64,000 bases of DNA, taken from positions 88,359,418-88,423,417 of the forward strand of contig JAVHZZ010000003.1 in NCBI GenBank assembly GCA_036250195.1, in the 5' to 3' direction. Shown piece by piece: positions 23,494-33,796 of this stretch. This DNA is from Mixophyes australis. Its lineage: Eukaryota; Chordata; Amphibia; Anura; Limnodynastidae. Numbering within the stretch: the stretch's first letter is position 1; every line of letters begins with the position of its first letter. A model generated the notes under the pieces. It was not told where the DNA came from. It worked only from the letters and a program-made list of their open reading frames with translations, and made no database searches. A program made the translations under genes and the position numbers.

Positions 23494-23983
23494 ACAAAAG
23501 GAGGCATTTAGCTGGCAATATACAGAGAAAGCAGGGAAGTAGAGTAAAATATTTGTGCAGTAATGCACCTAGAGTGAAGACTTATGTATGAAAAGCAATA
23601 GTTTAAATTTGGTTAAACTTACATGATCTGAAATCCTTCCTCTCAGCAAACAGACAGGGCGTGTCTGGTTGTGCAAACAGAGGCACTGATGGGTGTTTTC
23701 TTTTAAAGAGAAAGTGGGTGTGTCACCTGTCCATCAAGCTAAGGCTGGGGGAGGAACATCATGTATAAAAGGTTGTTTGTTTCATTTGTTCAGGAAGACC
23801 AATGCTGGGTGAGCTGGCTGGTCCTGAGAGAGAGAGAGCTGGACTATGTATAGCTAGTGTTTAGGGTCTCCATGATTGCTGTACAAGTATACGGTGTCAA
23901 ACATTTACCATCCTGACAATAAAGCACCATAAAAAGGAAGTTGTTGTTTGCGTGTGCTTCTGCAGTAGCGGGCTCTTGCCACA
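23490..23983 (+). mobile_element. 5' LTR of the Gmr1-like element
   Basis: It aligns with 44565-45044. It has a TATA box (TGTATAAAAGG near 23764) and a polyadenylation signal AATAAA at 23918. The expected TG at its start is lost: the LTR emerges from (TA)n as GTAACAAAAGG, where the other copy reads TGTAACAAAGGG. Its end is set at CCACA just before the primer-binding site. Many indels separate the two LTRs, so the insertion is old. Confidence 0.88.
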
Positions 23984-23985
23984 AG

Positions 23986-24003
23986 TGGTGTCAGGAGTGG
24001 GAT
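23986..24003 (+). promoter_or_regulatory. Primer-binding site matching tRNA-Leu
   Basis: TGGTGTCAGGAGTGGGAT starts two bases after the LTR and is complementary to the 3' end (with CCA) of vertebrate tRNA-Leu (CAG-type) as I know it. It would prime minus-strand DNA synthesis. The duplicate at 45047-45064 has two mismatches. Confidence 0.8.
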
Positions 24004-24049
24004 GCTCCGGGAAGCAAGTTTCCGCTAACCAACCCGCGCAGACGTCAAC

Positions 24050-25248
24050 ATGGAGGAAGTACTGAAAACCCTTGTGAATGTTGCCGCTGCGCAGCAACAG
24101 CAGCAAGCTCAGATGCTACAAGTTGCCGAGGCACAGGTGGAAAACACAAGGCTCTTAAGGGAAGAGTTAAGCCAGGTGAGGCATGACAGAAATGAACCAC
24201 CTGGTCCTGTTCTCCTGAAAATGTCGCCAGGTGATGACATAGAAGCATATCTGGTGTCCTTTGAGAGACTTGCAAAAAGGGCAAAATGGCCCCCTAAAGA
24301 TTGGGCTCAGAGACTGGCGCCATATCTGACTGGTGAAGCTCAGCGAGCTTATATGGATCTAGATGAGGAACGGGACTCTGATTATTTGTGCCTAAAGTCT
24401 GAGATATTGGCTCGCATTGGAGTTTCCGGGTCAGGCCGAGCCCAGCGCTATCACCAATGGAGCTATAATAAAGAAAAACCAGTCAGAGCGCAAGTGGCTG
24501 AGCTTTCTAAAATTTTAAAGAAATGGCTGCAGCCTGAGGAGAATTCGCCTTCTCGGATTATTGAAGTTCTGGCGATAGATCACTGCATCCGTGGGCTGAA
24601 CCGCGATTTGCAAAGGTGGGTGCTGCAATCAGACCCACAAACTTATGAAGAGCTTGCCACCGTGGTAGAAAGGTTTTGTGCGCTACAGCAAATGACTAAA
24701 GAACCTGCATTTGTGCCAAAGCCGCTGCCACGCCAAAAGCCAGGTTTGACAATCCTTGCCACATGGCCCAATGGCAAAACTGCTACGGACAGAGGGCCAG
24801 GTGCAAAGCTGTCTAATCTGAAGTGTTTTCAATGTGGTGAGCCAGGCCACTTTAAGGCAGAGTGTCCTAAACTACAGAAACCCATGGACTGTTCCGTGGC
24901 ACATATTGGGCCTGCGTTTCCAAGCTGTTTTACCATGAGTCCCACATCAGGAAGTTCTTGTTTGTTCCGGGTGACTGTGCTAATCAACCAAAACCTTGTT
25001 CTGGCCTTGGTTGACTCGGGGAGTGAACTCTCATTGGTTTCCAGCTCTGCCTTACCCGAAACCATAACTTCTCGGTTGCCCAAAATGAAGGTTCTTTGCG
25101 TACATGGCACGACAGAGGAGTATAAAAGAACAATACTACCAGTCACACTCAAAGACAAAACTGTTATGGTGGTAGCTGCCATAGCACCTAAACTCCCATA
25201 TCCACTCATTTTGGGGCGAGACTTCCCACTGTTTAATGATATCCTCGG
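24050..25248 (+). CDS. Gag with SCAN-like capsid segment, zinc knuckle and protease
   Basis: The frame opens at an ATG 47 bp after the primer site. Residues 1-45 are Gln-rich and probably coiled coil. Residues about 133-212 read as a SCAN-like fold: a W-Y pair, PVRAQVAEL, KKWLQPEENS, IIEVLAIDHCIRGL, DLQRWV, then P.TYEELATVVERF. The literature traces vertebrate SCAN domains to the capsid of Gmr1-like elements. A retroviral zinc knuckle CFQCGEPGHFKAEC (CX2CX4HX4C) lies at 259-272. An aspartic protease follows in the same frame, with VDSGSELS at 321-328 and an ILGRDFP segment at 387-393. The frame is cut at 25248 by the chromovirus and stays in register on the far side (31069). The copy has no stop in this part; gag and protease appear fused without frameshift. 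Confidence 0.9.
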
Positions 25249-26079
25249 TGTTACGATCTTGATGCCTTAGTCAGTATTAGCACAGGCTTACCTAGGGCGC
25301 GGAGTCTAACGGCCTTCCGGTCTTCACCAAGAACCACCGCAAGGTAGTGTGGCCTTAGCTGCCGAAGAACCGCAGGTCGCGGCCCCCAGATTAGCCTACT
25401 GACGTAAGGGAGAAAGTTCTAAGTGATGGCAGGCAGACAAGAAAATAGACAATGCGGTGCAAGTACAGGCACTAACCGTGAATTCCAGGCGTAGTAGGTC
25501 TGGAACAGTAACCGGTAGATGCACGGAGGCAATGGGTGCGTGGCAGGATCCAGAGAATAGTCGGTAACAGAGCCGGGTCGGTACACAGAAGGTATCAGGT
25601 ATACGGTGCCAGAGGGAGATCCAGAGAATAGTCGGTCACACAGCCGGGTCGGTACACAGAAGGTATCAGGTATACGGTGCCAGAGGGAGATCCAGAGAAT
25701 AGTCGGTCACACAGCCGGGTCGGTACACAGAAGGTATCAGGTATACGGTGCCAGAGGGAGATCCAGAGAATAGTCGATAACACAGCCAGGTAGGTACACA
25801 GGAGTAGTAGGAATAGAGGGGTAAACAGGGAGCAGGATCACAGGAGTCAGAACACAGGAACTGTAGCCAGGAACAGGAAACACATTGCTCTGACACAGGC
25901 AGCGTGTCAGAGCAGGGAAGATATAGGAGTTTGAATTCCCCGCCCAGGAGTCACATGATCAGCAGCAGAGAGAAGCAGGAAGTGCGGCAGCGCTAACAGA
26001 AGCAGCGCTGAAGACATGGACACCGCTGTCAGCTCCCGCTGACAGCGCAGCAGAACGGGGACAAGGTAAGTTCCTAACA
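25249..26079 (-). mobile_element. 3' LTR of the young chromovirus
   Basis: On the minus strand it runs TGTTAGGAAC...GATCGTAACA. It contains three full 71-bp tandem units (anchors GAGAATAG at 25553, 25624, 25695, 25766) and the perfect stem GCTCTGACAC/GTGTCAGAGC (25887-25913). A G-rich polypurine tract lies just upstream of it in sense (26080-26092). Confidence 0.95.
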
Positions 26080-26091
26080 GTACCCCCCCCT

Positions 26092-29000
26092 TCAGGGGTG
26101 GCCTCCGGACAACCTATAAGGCTTTAGAGGGAACTTGGTATGGAATTTCTTCAACAAACTCGGAGCATGAAGGTCTCGTGCAGGAATCCAAGAACGCTCT
26201 TCAGGACCGTAACCTTTCCAGTCAACCAGGAACTGCAAGGAACCTCTGGAAATCCGAGAATCTAGAATCTCCTTCACCTCAAATTCCTGATCTGGTGCAG
26301 AAATAGCAGCAGGAGGTCTTCTAGAAGAGAAGAATTTATTAACAACAAGTGGTTTGAGAAGGGAAATGTGGAAGACATTGGGAATCCTCAAGGTAGGGGG
26401 TAATTTTAATCTAAAGGCCACCGGATTAATGACCTCAATGATCTTGAAGGGACCGATAAATCGGGGAGCGAATTTCCTAGAAGGAACCAACAGGCGAAGA
26501 TTCTTTGTAGACAACCACACTTTGTCACCAGGAGTGAGTAGTGGAGACGGTCTTCTTCTTTTGTCAAATGCTTTTTTACTGATGGCAGAGGTGTGAAGTA
26601 ATTTGCGTTTGATAAGATCCCATCTAGACGAGAAGTCCGATAGAAGGGAATCCACTGCAGGAACCCCAGAAGCGGTTAACTCTTTGAAGGGTGGAACTTT
26701 AGGATGAAATCCCTGAAGAGCAAAAAAGGGAGAAATGGAGGTAGAGTCGTGTGAATTATTATTGTGGGCGAATTCTGCCCAAGGTAATAAATCAACCCAA
26801 TCATCATGTTTAGCTGAAATGAAACATCTGAGGAATTTCTCCAATTCTTGATTCGTCCTTTCCGTGAGACCATTACTTTGCGGATGATATGCAGAAGAGA
26901 AATTTAACTTAATTCCACAAAGACGAGAAAAGGCCCTCCAAAATCTTGCCACAAACTGAGTTCCTCGATCAGAAACGATAATATCTGGACAGCCGTGTAG
27001 GCGGAAAATTTCTTTAATGAAGAGTTGAGCCAGAACAGGAGCAGAAGGGAGACCTTTTAATGCCACAAAATGAGCGGCTCGGGAACGGCGATCGGTGACC
27101 ACCCACACTACTGAGAACCCTCTGGAGGAGGGTAAATCTGTGATAAAATCCATGGAGAGATGACTCCAAGGTCGATCCGGAATTGGCAGAGGCTGCAGCA
27201 GACCGTATGGAGCTTGACGAGGAACTTTATTCTGAGCGCAAGTGGAACACGCCGTCACAAACTGTCGAACGTCCGAACGGATAGCCGGCCACCAATAACT
27301 ACGGGAGATAAATTCCAAGGTCTTCTTTATACCGGCATGACCAGAAAAACGGGAGGCATGAGCCCATTTAAGGAGTTTAGTTTGGAGATGTGGAGGAACC
27401 AAAGTCTTCCCGTGAGGAATGATCACCCGAGTAGGAGTAGTAGCCAAAATACATTCTGGATCTAGAATAGACCTAACACTCTCTTCTTCGGTATCCATAG
27501 AATCAAAGGAACGAGAGAGGGCATCAGCCTTCTTGTTCTTGGACCCTGGTCTGAAGGTAATGATCATATTGAATCGTGAAAAAAATAACGACCATCTGGC
27601 CTGACGGGGATTGAGGCAGGATGCAGTTTGTAGATAAAGAAGGTTCTTGTGATCCGTAAAAATAGTAACAGGAAATCTGGCTCCCTCCAAATGATGTCTC
27701 CAGGCCTCCAAGGCCAATTTGATAGCAAGTAGTTCTCTGTCTCCAATGCCGTAGTTTTTTTCGGTGGATGAGAATTTACGAGAAAAGAAGCCACAGGGAG
27801 AGAACTTTCCAGTAGAATTCTTCTGAGACAAAATAGCTCCTACTCCAGTGGAGGATGCGTCAACTTCGAGAAAAAAGGGGAAGGAAGAATCTGGCTGTTG
27901 AAGAATAGGTGCCGATATGAAGGCTTCTTTAAGATACTTGAAGGCCTCTACCGCCTCTGGTGGCCAGGTCTTAGCGTTGGCAGATTTCTTGGTCAGGGAA
28001 GTGATGGGAGCAATAACAGACGAAAACCCTTTAATAAAGTGGCGGTAATAATTAGAGAACCCAATAAAACGCTGGATGGCCTTAAGTCCAACCGGTTGGG
28101 GCCAATCAGAAATCGCCTTTAATTTCTCAGGGTCCATACGTAATCCGGAGCCAGAAACCACGTGACCAAGAAAAGGAAGATGCGTTTTTTCAAAGACACA
28201 CTTGTCCACATTACAGTACAGATGATGCGACCGAAGGCGTTGAAGAATCAAGGAGACATGATGGCGATGAGTAATAATATCAGGTGAAAAAATAAGAATA
28301 TCGTCAAGGTAGATGACAACAAATTGATACAGGAAATCCTGAAAGACTTCGTTAATAAAATTTTAAAAAACCGCAGGAGCGTTACAAAGTCCAAATGGCA
28401 TGACAAGATACTCAAAATGCCCATCGTGCGTATTGAACGCCGTCTTCCATTCATCCCCTTGTTTAATACGGATAAGGTTGTAGGCCCCTTTCAAATCCAG
28501 TTTAGAAAAAATTGAAGCTCCCTTGATCCTATCAAAAAGTTCAGAGATTAATGGTAAGGGGTACCTATTCTTTTTCGTTATGGCGTTGAGGCCACGGTAG
28601 TCTATGCAAGGACGCAATCCGCCGTCCTTCTTTTTTACGAAAAAGAAACCTGCTCCTGCTGGTGACGAGGATTTCCGGATAAAACCCCTGTTTAGATTCT
28701 CCTTAATATATAGGGACATGGCCTCTGATTCGGGTAAAGATAATGGAAATACCCGTCCTCTAGGTGGTATCTTATCCGGCAACAATTCAATGGAGCAATC
28801 CCAAGGTCTATGAGGGGGTAACTTGGAAGCCTCCTTTTCACAAAAGACTTCAGAAAACGAATGATATTGAGGAGGAATACCGGAGGGTGTTGGGAGACAG
28901 CCCATAGCGGGTCTATGAATCCTGGGAAGACATCGGGAATGACACTCTGAACCCCATGCAAGAACTTCCGGTTTCTGCCAATCTAAAGTGGGGGAGTGAA

Positions 29001-29436
29001 GTCTGAGCCAAGGTAGGCCTAAGATCAACGGGTTGATAGCCTTTGGAATGACTAAGAAGGAGATTTCCTCAGTGTGCAAGGCTCCAATGCGTAGAGACAT
29101 GTTAACAGTTCTGTTCTTAATGGATCCTCCAATGATACGACTGCCATCTATAGCTGTAATGGCAATAGGTGGATCTAAGGGTTGCCTAGGCAATGGTAAC
29201 CGCTCTACAATGTCAGCTCGTAAAAAGTTCCCCGCTGCACCGGAGTCAATAAGCGCTGGAAGAGACAATTGTTTATCAGTATATTGCAGAATAACTTGGA
29301 TAGAAAAACTAGAATCCATAGGAGAGAGAATGTTCATACCTAACTTAGTCTCTCCGTCATCAGTTAGGTCCGATCGTTTCCCGGGCGCTTCCCACATTGA
29401 CTCAGGACATGACCGGGTTCCCCGCAATAAAGGCAT
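26092..29436 (-). pseudogene. Chromovirus Pol, one nonsense codon in RT
   Basis: The -1 frame relative to gag. In order: aspartic protease ([10 protein letters not shown]), RT ([32 protein letters not shown], then the YLDD box), RNase H (LEVDAS, FTDHKN), integrase with an HHCC zinc finger (H-SGHAGIK..., C-x2-C), a DD35E core (MDFITDL, VSDRGTQF, LTERTNQ; exactly 35 residues between the second D and E) and a C-terminal chromodomain (EVKEILDSR, FLVDWKGYGPEERSW). The frame is open from 29436 to 26092 except for one TAA at 28365-28363, directly after the NAPAVF segment and about 19 codons before YLDD, where related elements have Gln. This truncates RT and removes all downstream enzymes. Confidence 0.94.
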
Positions 29437-30206
29437 AAACGATTCTTGAACCGCCTCTCTCTTTCCTGAGTGCGTTCACGGAAACGTATATCAATCTGGT
29501 TACAGAGAGAGATCAAAGCATCCAGGTTAGTGGGTAACTCTCGGGCTGCTAGCTCGTCCTTAATACGATCGGACAAGCCTTGCCAAAATGTGGCCACTAA
29601 AGCTTCATTGTTCCAACGAAGTTCGGCCGCCATAGTGCGAAATTGAAGGGCATACTGGCCCAGAGTAAGGGTACCCTGGCGCAGACGGAGGAGTCCAGAA
29701 GCTGCACTGGAGACTCGTCCGGGTTCATCAAAGATGCGTCTGAAGGTTTCCAAGAAAGTGGCACAATTATGGAGAATGGGGTCATCATGTTCCCAGAGAG
29801 GAGAAGCCCAGGCAAGCGCTTGACCAGACAATAAGGAAATAATATAGGCGACTTTAGTTTTCTGTGTGGGAAAGTTCCCGGGCAAAAGTTCGAATTGAAT
29901 AGCACACTGGTTCAAGAAGCCTCGGAATTCCTTAGGATCCCCATTGAACTTGGGTGGGTTAGGTATGCGGAGTTGAGAGGTGGTGGGGGCAGATACAGCT
30001 GAACCGCTTGGAGCGGGGGCAGGCTGTGGGGCCGGAGCAGGTGGAGGATTAGGAGCTGCCACCTGAGCTGCTTGGAGCGTATCCAACCTGTTAGACAGAG
30101 TCTGCAGAATCTGTAATAACTGTTCTTGATTCTTCCCCTGTTCCTCAACCTGAGCCGCTAAGTTATCCAGTAGTACTCTCGCAGTGGGATTCCCTGTCGC
30201 TTCCAT
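29364..30206 (-). CDS. Chromovirus Gag
   Basis: A 280-residue intact frame starting 26 bp inside the element. Residues 10-45 look coiled coil; 50-75 form a Pro/Ala-rich linker. The capsid part follows, with [14 protein letters not shown] (about 89-102), [32 protein letters not shown] (105-138 region) and [16 protein letters not shown], as in Ty3/gypsy and the related mammalian PEG10/RTL proteins. A zinc knuckle [14 protein letters not shown] sits at 258-271 near the end. A slippery heptamer lies 10 bases before the stop codon. It assembles virus-like particles and packages RNA. No defects seen. Confidence 0.93.
   Translation of the reverse strand: MEATGNPTARVLLDNLAAQVEEQGKNQEQLLQILQTLSNRLDTLQAAQVAAPNPPPAPAPQPAPAPSGSAVSAPTTSQLRIPNPPKFNGDPKEFRGFLNQCAIQFELLPGNFPTQKTKVAYIISLLSGQALAWASPLWEHDDPILHNCATFLETFRRIFDEPGRVSSAASGLLRLRQGTLTLGQYALQFRTMAAELRWNNEALVATFWQGLSDRIKDELAARELPTNLDALISLCNQIDIRFRERTQERERRFKNRLCLYCGEPGHVLSQCGKRPGNDRT
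29376..29382 (-). promoter_or_regulatory. -1 frameshift slippery site GGGAAAC
   Basis: In the gag frame the minus strand reads CC(G GGA AAC) with the gag stop TAA at 29366-29364. A -1 slip leads directly into the pol frame, which is open across the site. GGGAAAC is the heptamer known from PEG10, a mammalian gene derived from a sushi-type element. The other chromovirus has GGGAAAT at the same place. Confidence 0.85.
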
Positions 30207-30220
30207 CAGTTAGATAAGGG

Positions 30221-30230
30221 GTCAGAGCAA
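30221..30230 (-). promoter_or_regulatory. Candidate self-priming primer-binding site
   Basis: Two bases after the LTR end, the minus strand reads TTGCTCTGAC. It is the exact complement of GTCAGAGCAA at the predicted RNA 5' end in the LTR (30878-30869). No TGG-type tRNA primer site is present. This is the layout of Tf1/sushi-group elements, which prime reverse transcription from their own folded RNA 5' end. Confidence 0.6.
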
Positions 30231-30232
30231 AC

Positions 30233-31063
30233 TGTTACGATCTTGATGCCTTAGTCAGTATTAGCACAGGCTTACCTAGGGCGCGGAGTCTAACGGCCTT
30301 CCGGTCTTCACCAAGAACCACCGCAAGGTAGTGTGGCCTTAGCTGCCGAAGAACCGCAGGTCGCGGCCCCCAGATTAGCCTACTGACGTAAGGGAGAAAG
30401 TTCTAAGTGATGGCAGGCAGACAAGAAAATAGACAATGCGGTGCAAGTACAGGCACTAACCGTGAATTCCAGGCGTAGTAGGTCTGGAACAGTAACCGGT
30501 AGATGCACGGAGGCAATGGGTGCGTGGCAGGATCCAGAGAATAGTCGGTAACACAGCCGGGTCGGTACACAGAAGGTATCAGGTATACGGTGCCAGAGGG
30601 AGATCCAGAGAATAGTCGGTCACACAGCCGGGTCGGTACACAGAAGGTATCAGGTATACGGTGCCAGAGGGAGATCCAGAGAATAGTCGGTCACACAGCC
30701 GGGTCGGTACACAGAAGGTATCAGGTATACGGTGCCAGAGGGAGATCCAGAGAATAGTCGATAACACAGCCAGGTAGGTACACAGGAGTAGGAGGAATAG
30801 AGGGGTAAACAGGGAGCAGGATCATAGGAGTCAGGACACAGGAACTGTAGCCAGGAACAGGAAACACATTGCTCTGACACAGGCAGCGTGTCAGAGCAGG
30901 GAAGATATAGGAGTTTGAATTCCCCGCCCAGGAGTCACATGATCAGCAGCAGAGAGAAGCAGGAAGTGCGGCAGCGCTAACAGAAGCAGCGCTGAAGACA
31001 TGGACACCGCTGTCAGCTCCCGCTGACAGCGCAGCAGAACGGGGACAAGGTAAGTTCCTAACA
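30233..31063 (-). mobile_element. 5' LTR of the young chromovirus
   Basis: Same structure as 25249-26079, including the 71-bp units and the stem-loop (30871-30897). Four single-base differences were seen, all between the first 71-bp unit and the GGAGTCAG segment. In sense orientation it supplies the promoter: a TATATC box ends at 30904 and a predicted start lies at 30878, 31 bp downstream of the first T. Confidence 0.95.
30871..30909 (-). promoter_or_regulatory. LTR core promoter with stem-loop at the predicted start
   Basis: Minus strand: TATATC (30909-30904), then GCTCTGACAC-GCTGCCT-GTGTCAGAGC (30897-30871), a perfect 10-bp stem. The predicted RNA start at GTCAGAGCAA (30878) fits a TATA spacing of about 31 and matches the primer site below. 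The solo LTR at 57365-58092 has the same arrangement. Confidence 0.6.
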
Positions 31064-31068
31064 CTCGG

Positions 31069-32815
31069 TGAGCGGATCCGGCCGGACATGCCTGCAATTG
31101 ATGCAAAGGTCGGAAGCCCAGTCTTAAAGGAACCGCCTAAGAATCCACAACATCTGGGCATCGATCTTTGGGAACCGCCAAACCGGAATGTCATCCTGGG
31201 AGTCACAGCAGAAGTTCCACAAAAGCATCCACCTGCGGGGAAACATGGACAGTCCAAACTAGCATTGGTCGGTGATGTCGCAGATGAGCCCACCCCGCCT
31301 GTCAGTGAGGATACGAACTGGTCCGCAATACTAATTTTGTTTCCTTTGCAGGACTTTGCTCGAGACCAACTTAATGTTGCCTCTTTGGAACATGCCTTCA
31401 AAAGTGTGACTGAGGTAAATGGGGTAGCAAAAGCCGCCCAGCCTGCAGAAGGTATACCATATTTTATTGTTAAAAATAATTTTCTGTTTAGAGTTGCTAC
31501 TGTACAGGGGTATAAAGTAGAACAATTAATGGTTCCTCAGGTCCATGTAACCCTAGTGTTAAAAGCAGCACATACTCATGTCTGTGGGGGACACCTAGGG
31601 GAGAATAAAACACTGGAACGAGTTCGGCTTAGGTTTTACTGGCCCGGTGTACACATGGCAGTGAAAAAGTATTGTCGGTCCTGTCCCATTTGTCAGAGAA
31701 CCTGTCCCAAACCCATGTACAGGGCACCTCTCATTCCAATTCCAATAGTACAAGTTCCCTTTGAACGGATAGCTATGGACCTTGTGGGGCCACTGGAAAA
31801 ATCTGCATGTGGGCACCAATATATACTAGTGGTGCTTGACTATTTAGGGGCAGCACAGTGGCCTAGTGGTTAGCACTTGTGCTTTGCAGCACTGGGGTCA
31901 TGAGTTCAATTCCCAACCATGGCCTTATCTGTGTGGAGTTTGTATGTTCTCCCTGTGTTTGCGTGGGTTTCCTCCGGGTGCTCCGGTTTCCTCCCACACT
32001 CCAAAAACATACTGGTAGGTTAATTGGCTGCTATCAAAAATTGACCCTAGTCTCTACCTCTCTGTCTGTATGTATATGTCTATGTGTGTGAGTGTGTGTC
32101 TATATTAGGGAATTTAGACTGTAAGCTCCAATGGGGCAGGGACTGATGTGAATGAGTTCTCTGTACAGCGCTGCGGAATTAGTGGCGCTATATAAATAAA
32201 TGATGATGATGATGATGATGATGATGACTATGCAACCAGATATCCAGAGGCAATTCCCCTACGAAACATAAAGTCCAGCACCATAGCTAAGGAACTTATA
32301 TTGATGTTTACACACTTGGGAATACCCAAAGAAATTCTCACAGATCAGGGTACTCCATTCATGTCTAAACTGATGAAGGACATGTGCCAGTTGCTATGGG
32401 TTATGGCACTTCAGACCTCTGTATACCATCCACAAACAGATGGCTTGGTGGAACGCTTTAACCGCACATTAAAGCACATGCTCAGGAAAGCAGTGGCTCA
32501 AGAAAAAAAAGATTGGGACACTCTTATTCCCTATTTGATGTTTGCCATCCGTGAGGTACCTCAAGCTTCAACAGGGTTTAGTCCCTTTGAGTTATTGTTT
32601 GGGAGACAGCACAGGGGTATCTTGGATATGTTAAAAGAAGGGTTGGAGCAGCGAGGTCCCAGGGAGCCAAATCTGGTACAATTTGTGTCACAAATGTATG
32701 AGAGGGTAGGAAAGATAGGGCCCATTGTGCAGCAACATGTAAAAGAGGCTCAGGAACGACAGAGAAAAAGTTATGATAAAAGTGCTGTTGTTCGATCTTT
32801 CAAGCCTGGGGACAA
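31069..32815 (+). pseudogene. Gmr1-like integrase, split by a SINE
   Basis: This continues the gag-protease frame after the chromovirus. It carries the HHCC zinc-binding region (H-x3-H... YWPGVHMAVKKYCRSCPIC, about 31570-31695), then the catalytic core: first Asp in AMDLVGPL (31771), second Asp in LTDQGTPF (32338) and Glu in GLVERFNRTL (32447), with 35 residues between the last two. The SINE at 31844-32224 separates VVLDY from ATRYPEA. The C-terminal part (GDKVL) is cut at 32815 by the tandem chromovirus and resumes at 42906. The position of integrase before RT is what places the element in the Gmr1 group. Confidence 0.92.
31844..32224 (+). mobile_element. tRNA-derived SINE (V-SINE-like)
   Basis: Its head resembles a tRNA, with an A-box-like TGGCCTAGTGGTTAGCAC and a B-box-like GGTCATGAGTTCAATTCCC. 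The middle GTGTGGAGTTTGTATGTTCTC ... GTGGGTTTCCTCCGGGTGCTC matches the conserved core I associate with vertebrate V-SINEs. The tail has CAGCGCTGCGGAATTAGTGG, TATAAATAAAT and (GAT)n. The 7-bp duplication TGACTAT flanks it (31837-31843 and 32225-32231). It landed inside the integrase codons of the Gmr1-like element. Confidence 0.88.
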
Positions 32816-32820
32816 GGTCC

Positions 32821-33770
32821 TGTCATGGGCACTAGGAGTCTTTACCCAGTATCACCCGCTGATGGTCTTATCAGAGCAGTAGAGTTGGTATATGATACTC
32901 TGGTGGCAGGGTGATAATGGAACTGGAAACAGCAGATGGTTAGAGAATGCTCAAAATGTCTATGACTAGCAGCACTGGTAAACAATAGGTAACTGAACAC
33001 GAGGATCCGGATGGACAAGGACACGTGAGGGTAGTCAGTGGTCTGCGCCCTGCAAGTTGTACCACTGCTATAGTGAGAAAGAATGTCCAGGAGTAATAAG
33101 GAGGTGGAAGTCAGGGGTCTGCGTATAGCAAGTTGTACCGCTGTCTGTAGTGAAGGAATGGAATCCAGGTGAAGGTAACGGGGAAGTCAGTGGTCTGCGT
33201 GTAGCAAGTTGTACCACTGCTTATGTGAGAGGATATATGCAACTGGTGACACAGGGAAACAGGAATCAGTGGTCTGCCTCTAGCAAGTTGTACCACTGAA
33301 TATATATGTGAGGAAGGACACGAGGAGATAAATGCAATGCAGAGTCTACACGGGTACACTGAACTTGATCCCACGTTGAACTGCACAGATAATAATAATG
33401 AATGAACAGCACTGCACAGATAAACAAAGTCACTAGAATAGTCCAGCAAAAGGAATCACAGTCAATAATAGCAATAGTCTCAGAGGATGGAAACTCCGGA
33501 GGAGAACAACTCAGTCCAGATGGATATGCAATACACCAGCACAGTCAATGAGAAGTATGCATACCGTGGTTCAGATGAGCAGGCTGTTAGGGATAGCTGC
33601 AGGGATACCTGAGCGGCAGGGAACTGACGAGATGAGAAGTCCTTGCAGAATGGAAGTGGCAGGTAGGTGCAGCGCACTGTAGGTAAGCCAGCAAGGACGA
33701 CAAAATACTCAGGAAGCAGTAGTATATCGACTTGAACAGCAGGAGACCACGGGAGAGCTAAAGCAATGTC
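32821..33770 (-). mobile_element. LTR-A: keeps the true LTR 3' end, truncated inside
   Basis: Its first 151 bp (32821-32971) are absent from LTR-B and LTR-C and represent the real 3' end of the LTR in sense orientation. From 32972 it aligns with LTR-B (35769) and LTR-C (41457). The alignment breaks near 33770, where a short filler (33771-33796) joins RT sequence homologous to 39480. The promoter half is therefore deleted. Confidence 0.85.
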
Positions 33771-33796
33771 AACAGAGCTGACAGATGGTGACCGGC

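Larger units (their letters stand above)
25249..31063 (-). mobile_element. Young sushi-type chromovirus, full length
   Basis: A complete 5815-bp minus-strand Ty3/gypsy element with two 831-bp LTRs (25249-26079 and 30233-31063) that differ at four positions by eye, and a perfect 5-bp target duplication CTCGG (25244-25248, 31064-31068). Between the LTRs are gag, then pol in the -1 frame (protease, RT, RNase H, integrase, chromodomain). LTR divergence near 0.5 percent marks a recent insertion. One nonsense codon in RT is the only coding break I see. It inserted into the protease codons of the Gmr1-like element. Confidence 0.96.

Noticed and set aside
31088..31873. ATG at 31088 as the start of a separate integrase gene
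   Set aside because: The same frame continues from gag-protease across the chromovirus insertion, so this Met is internal, and the last codons are SINE sequence.
31844..31920. tRNA gene
   Set aside because: The tRNA-like A and B boxes belong to the head of a SINE with a (GAT)n tail and a target duplication.
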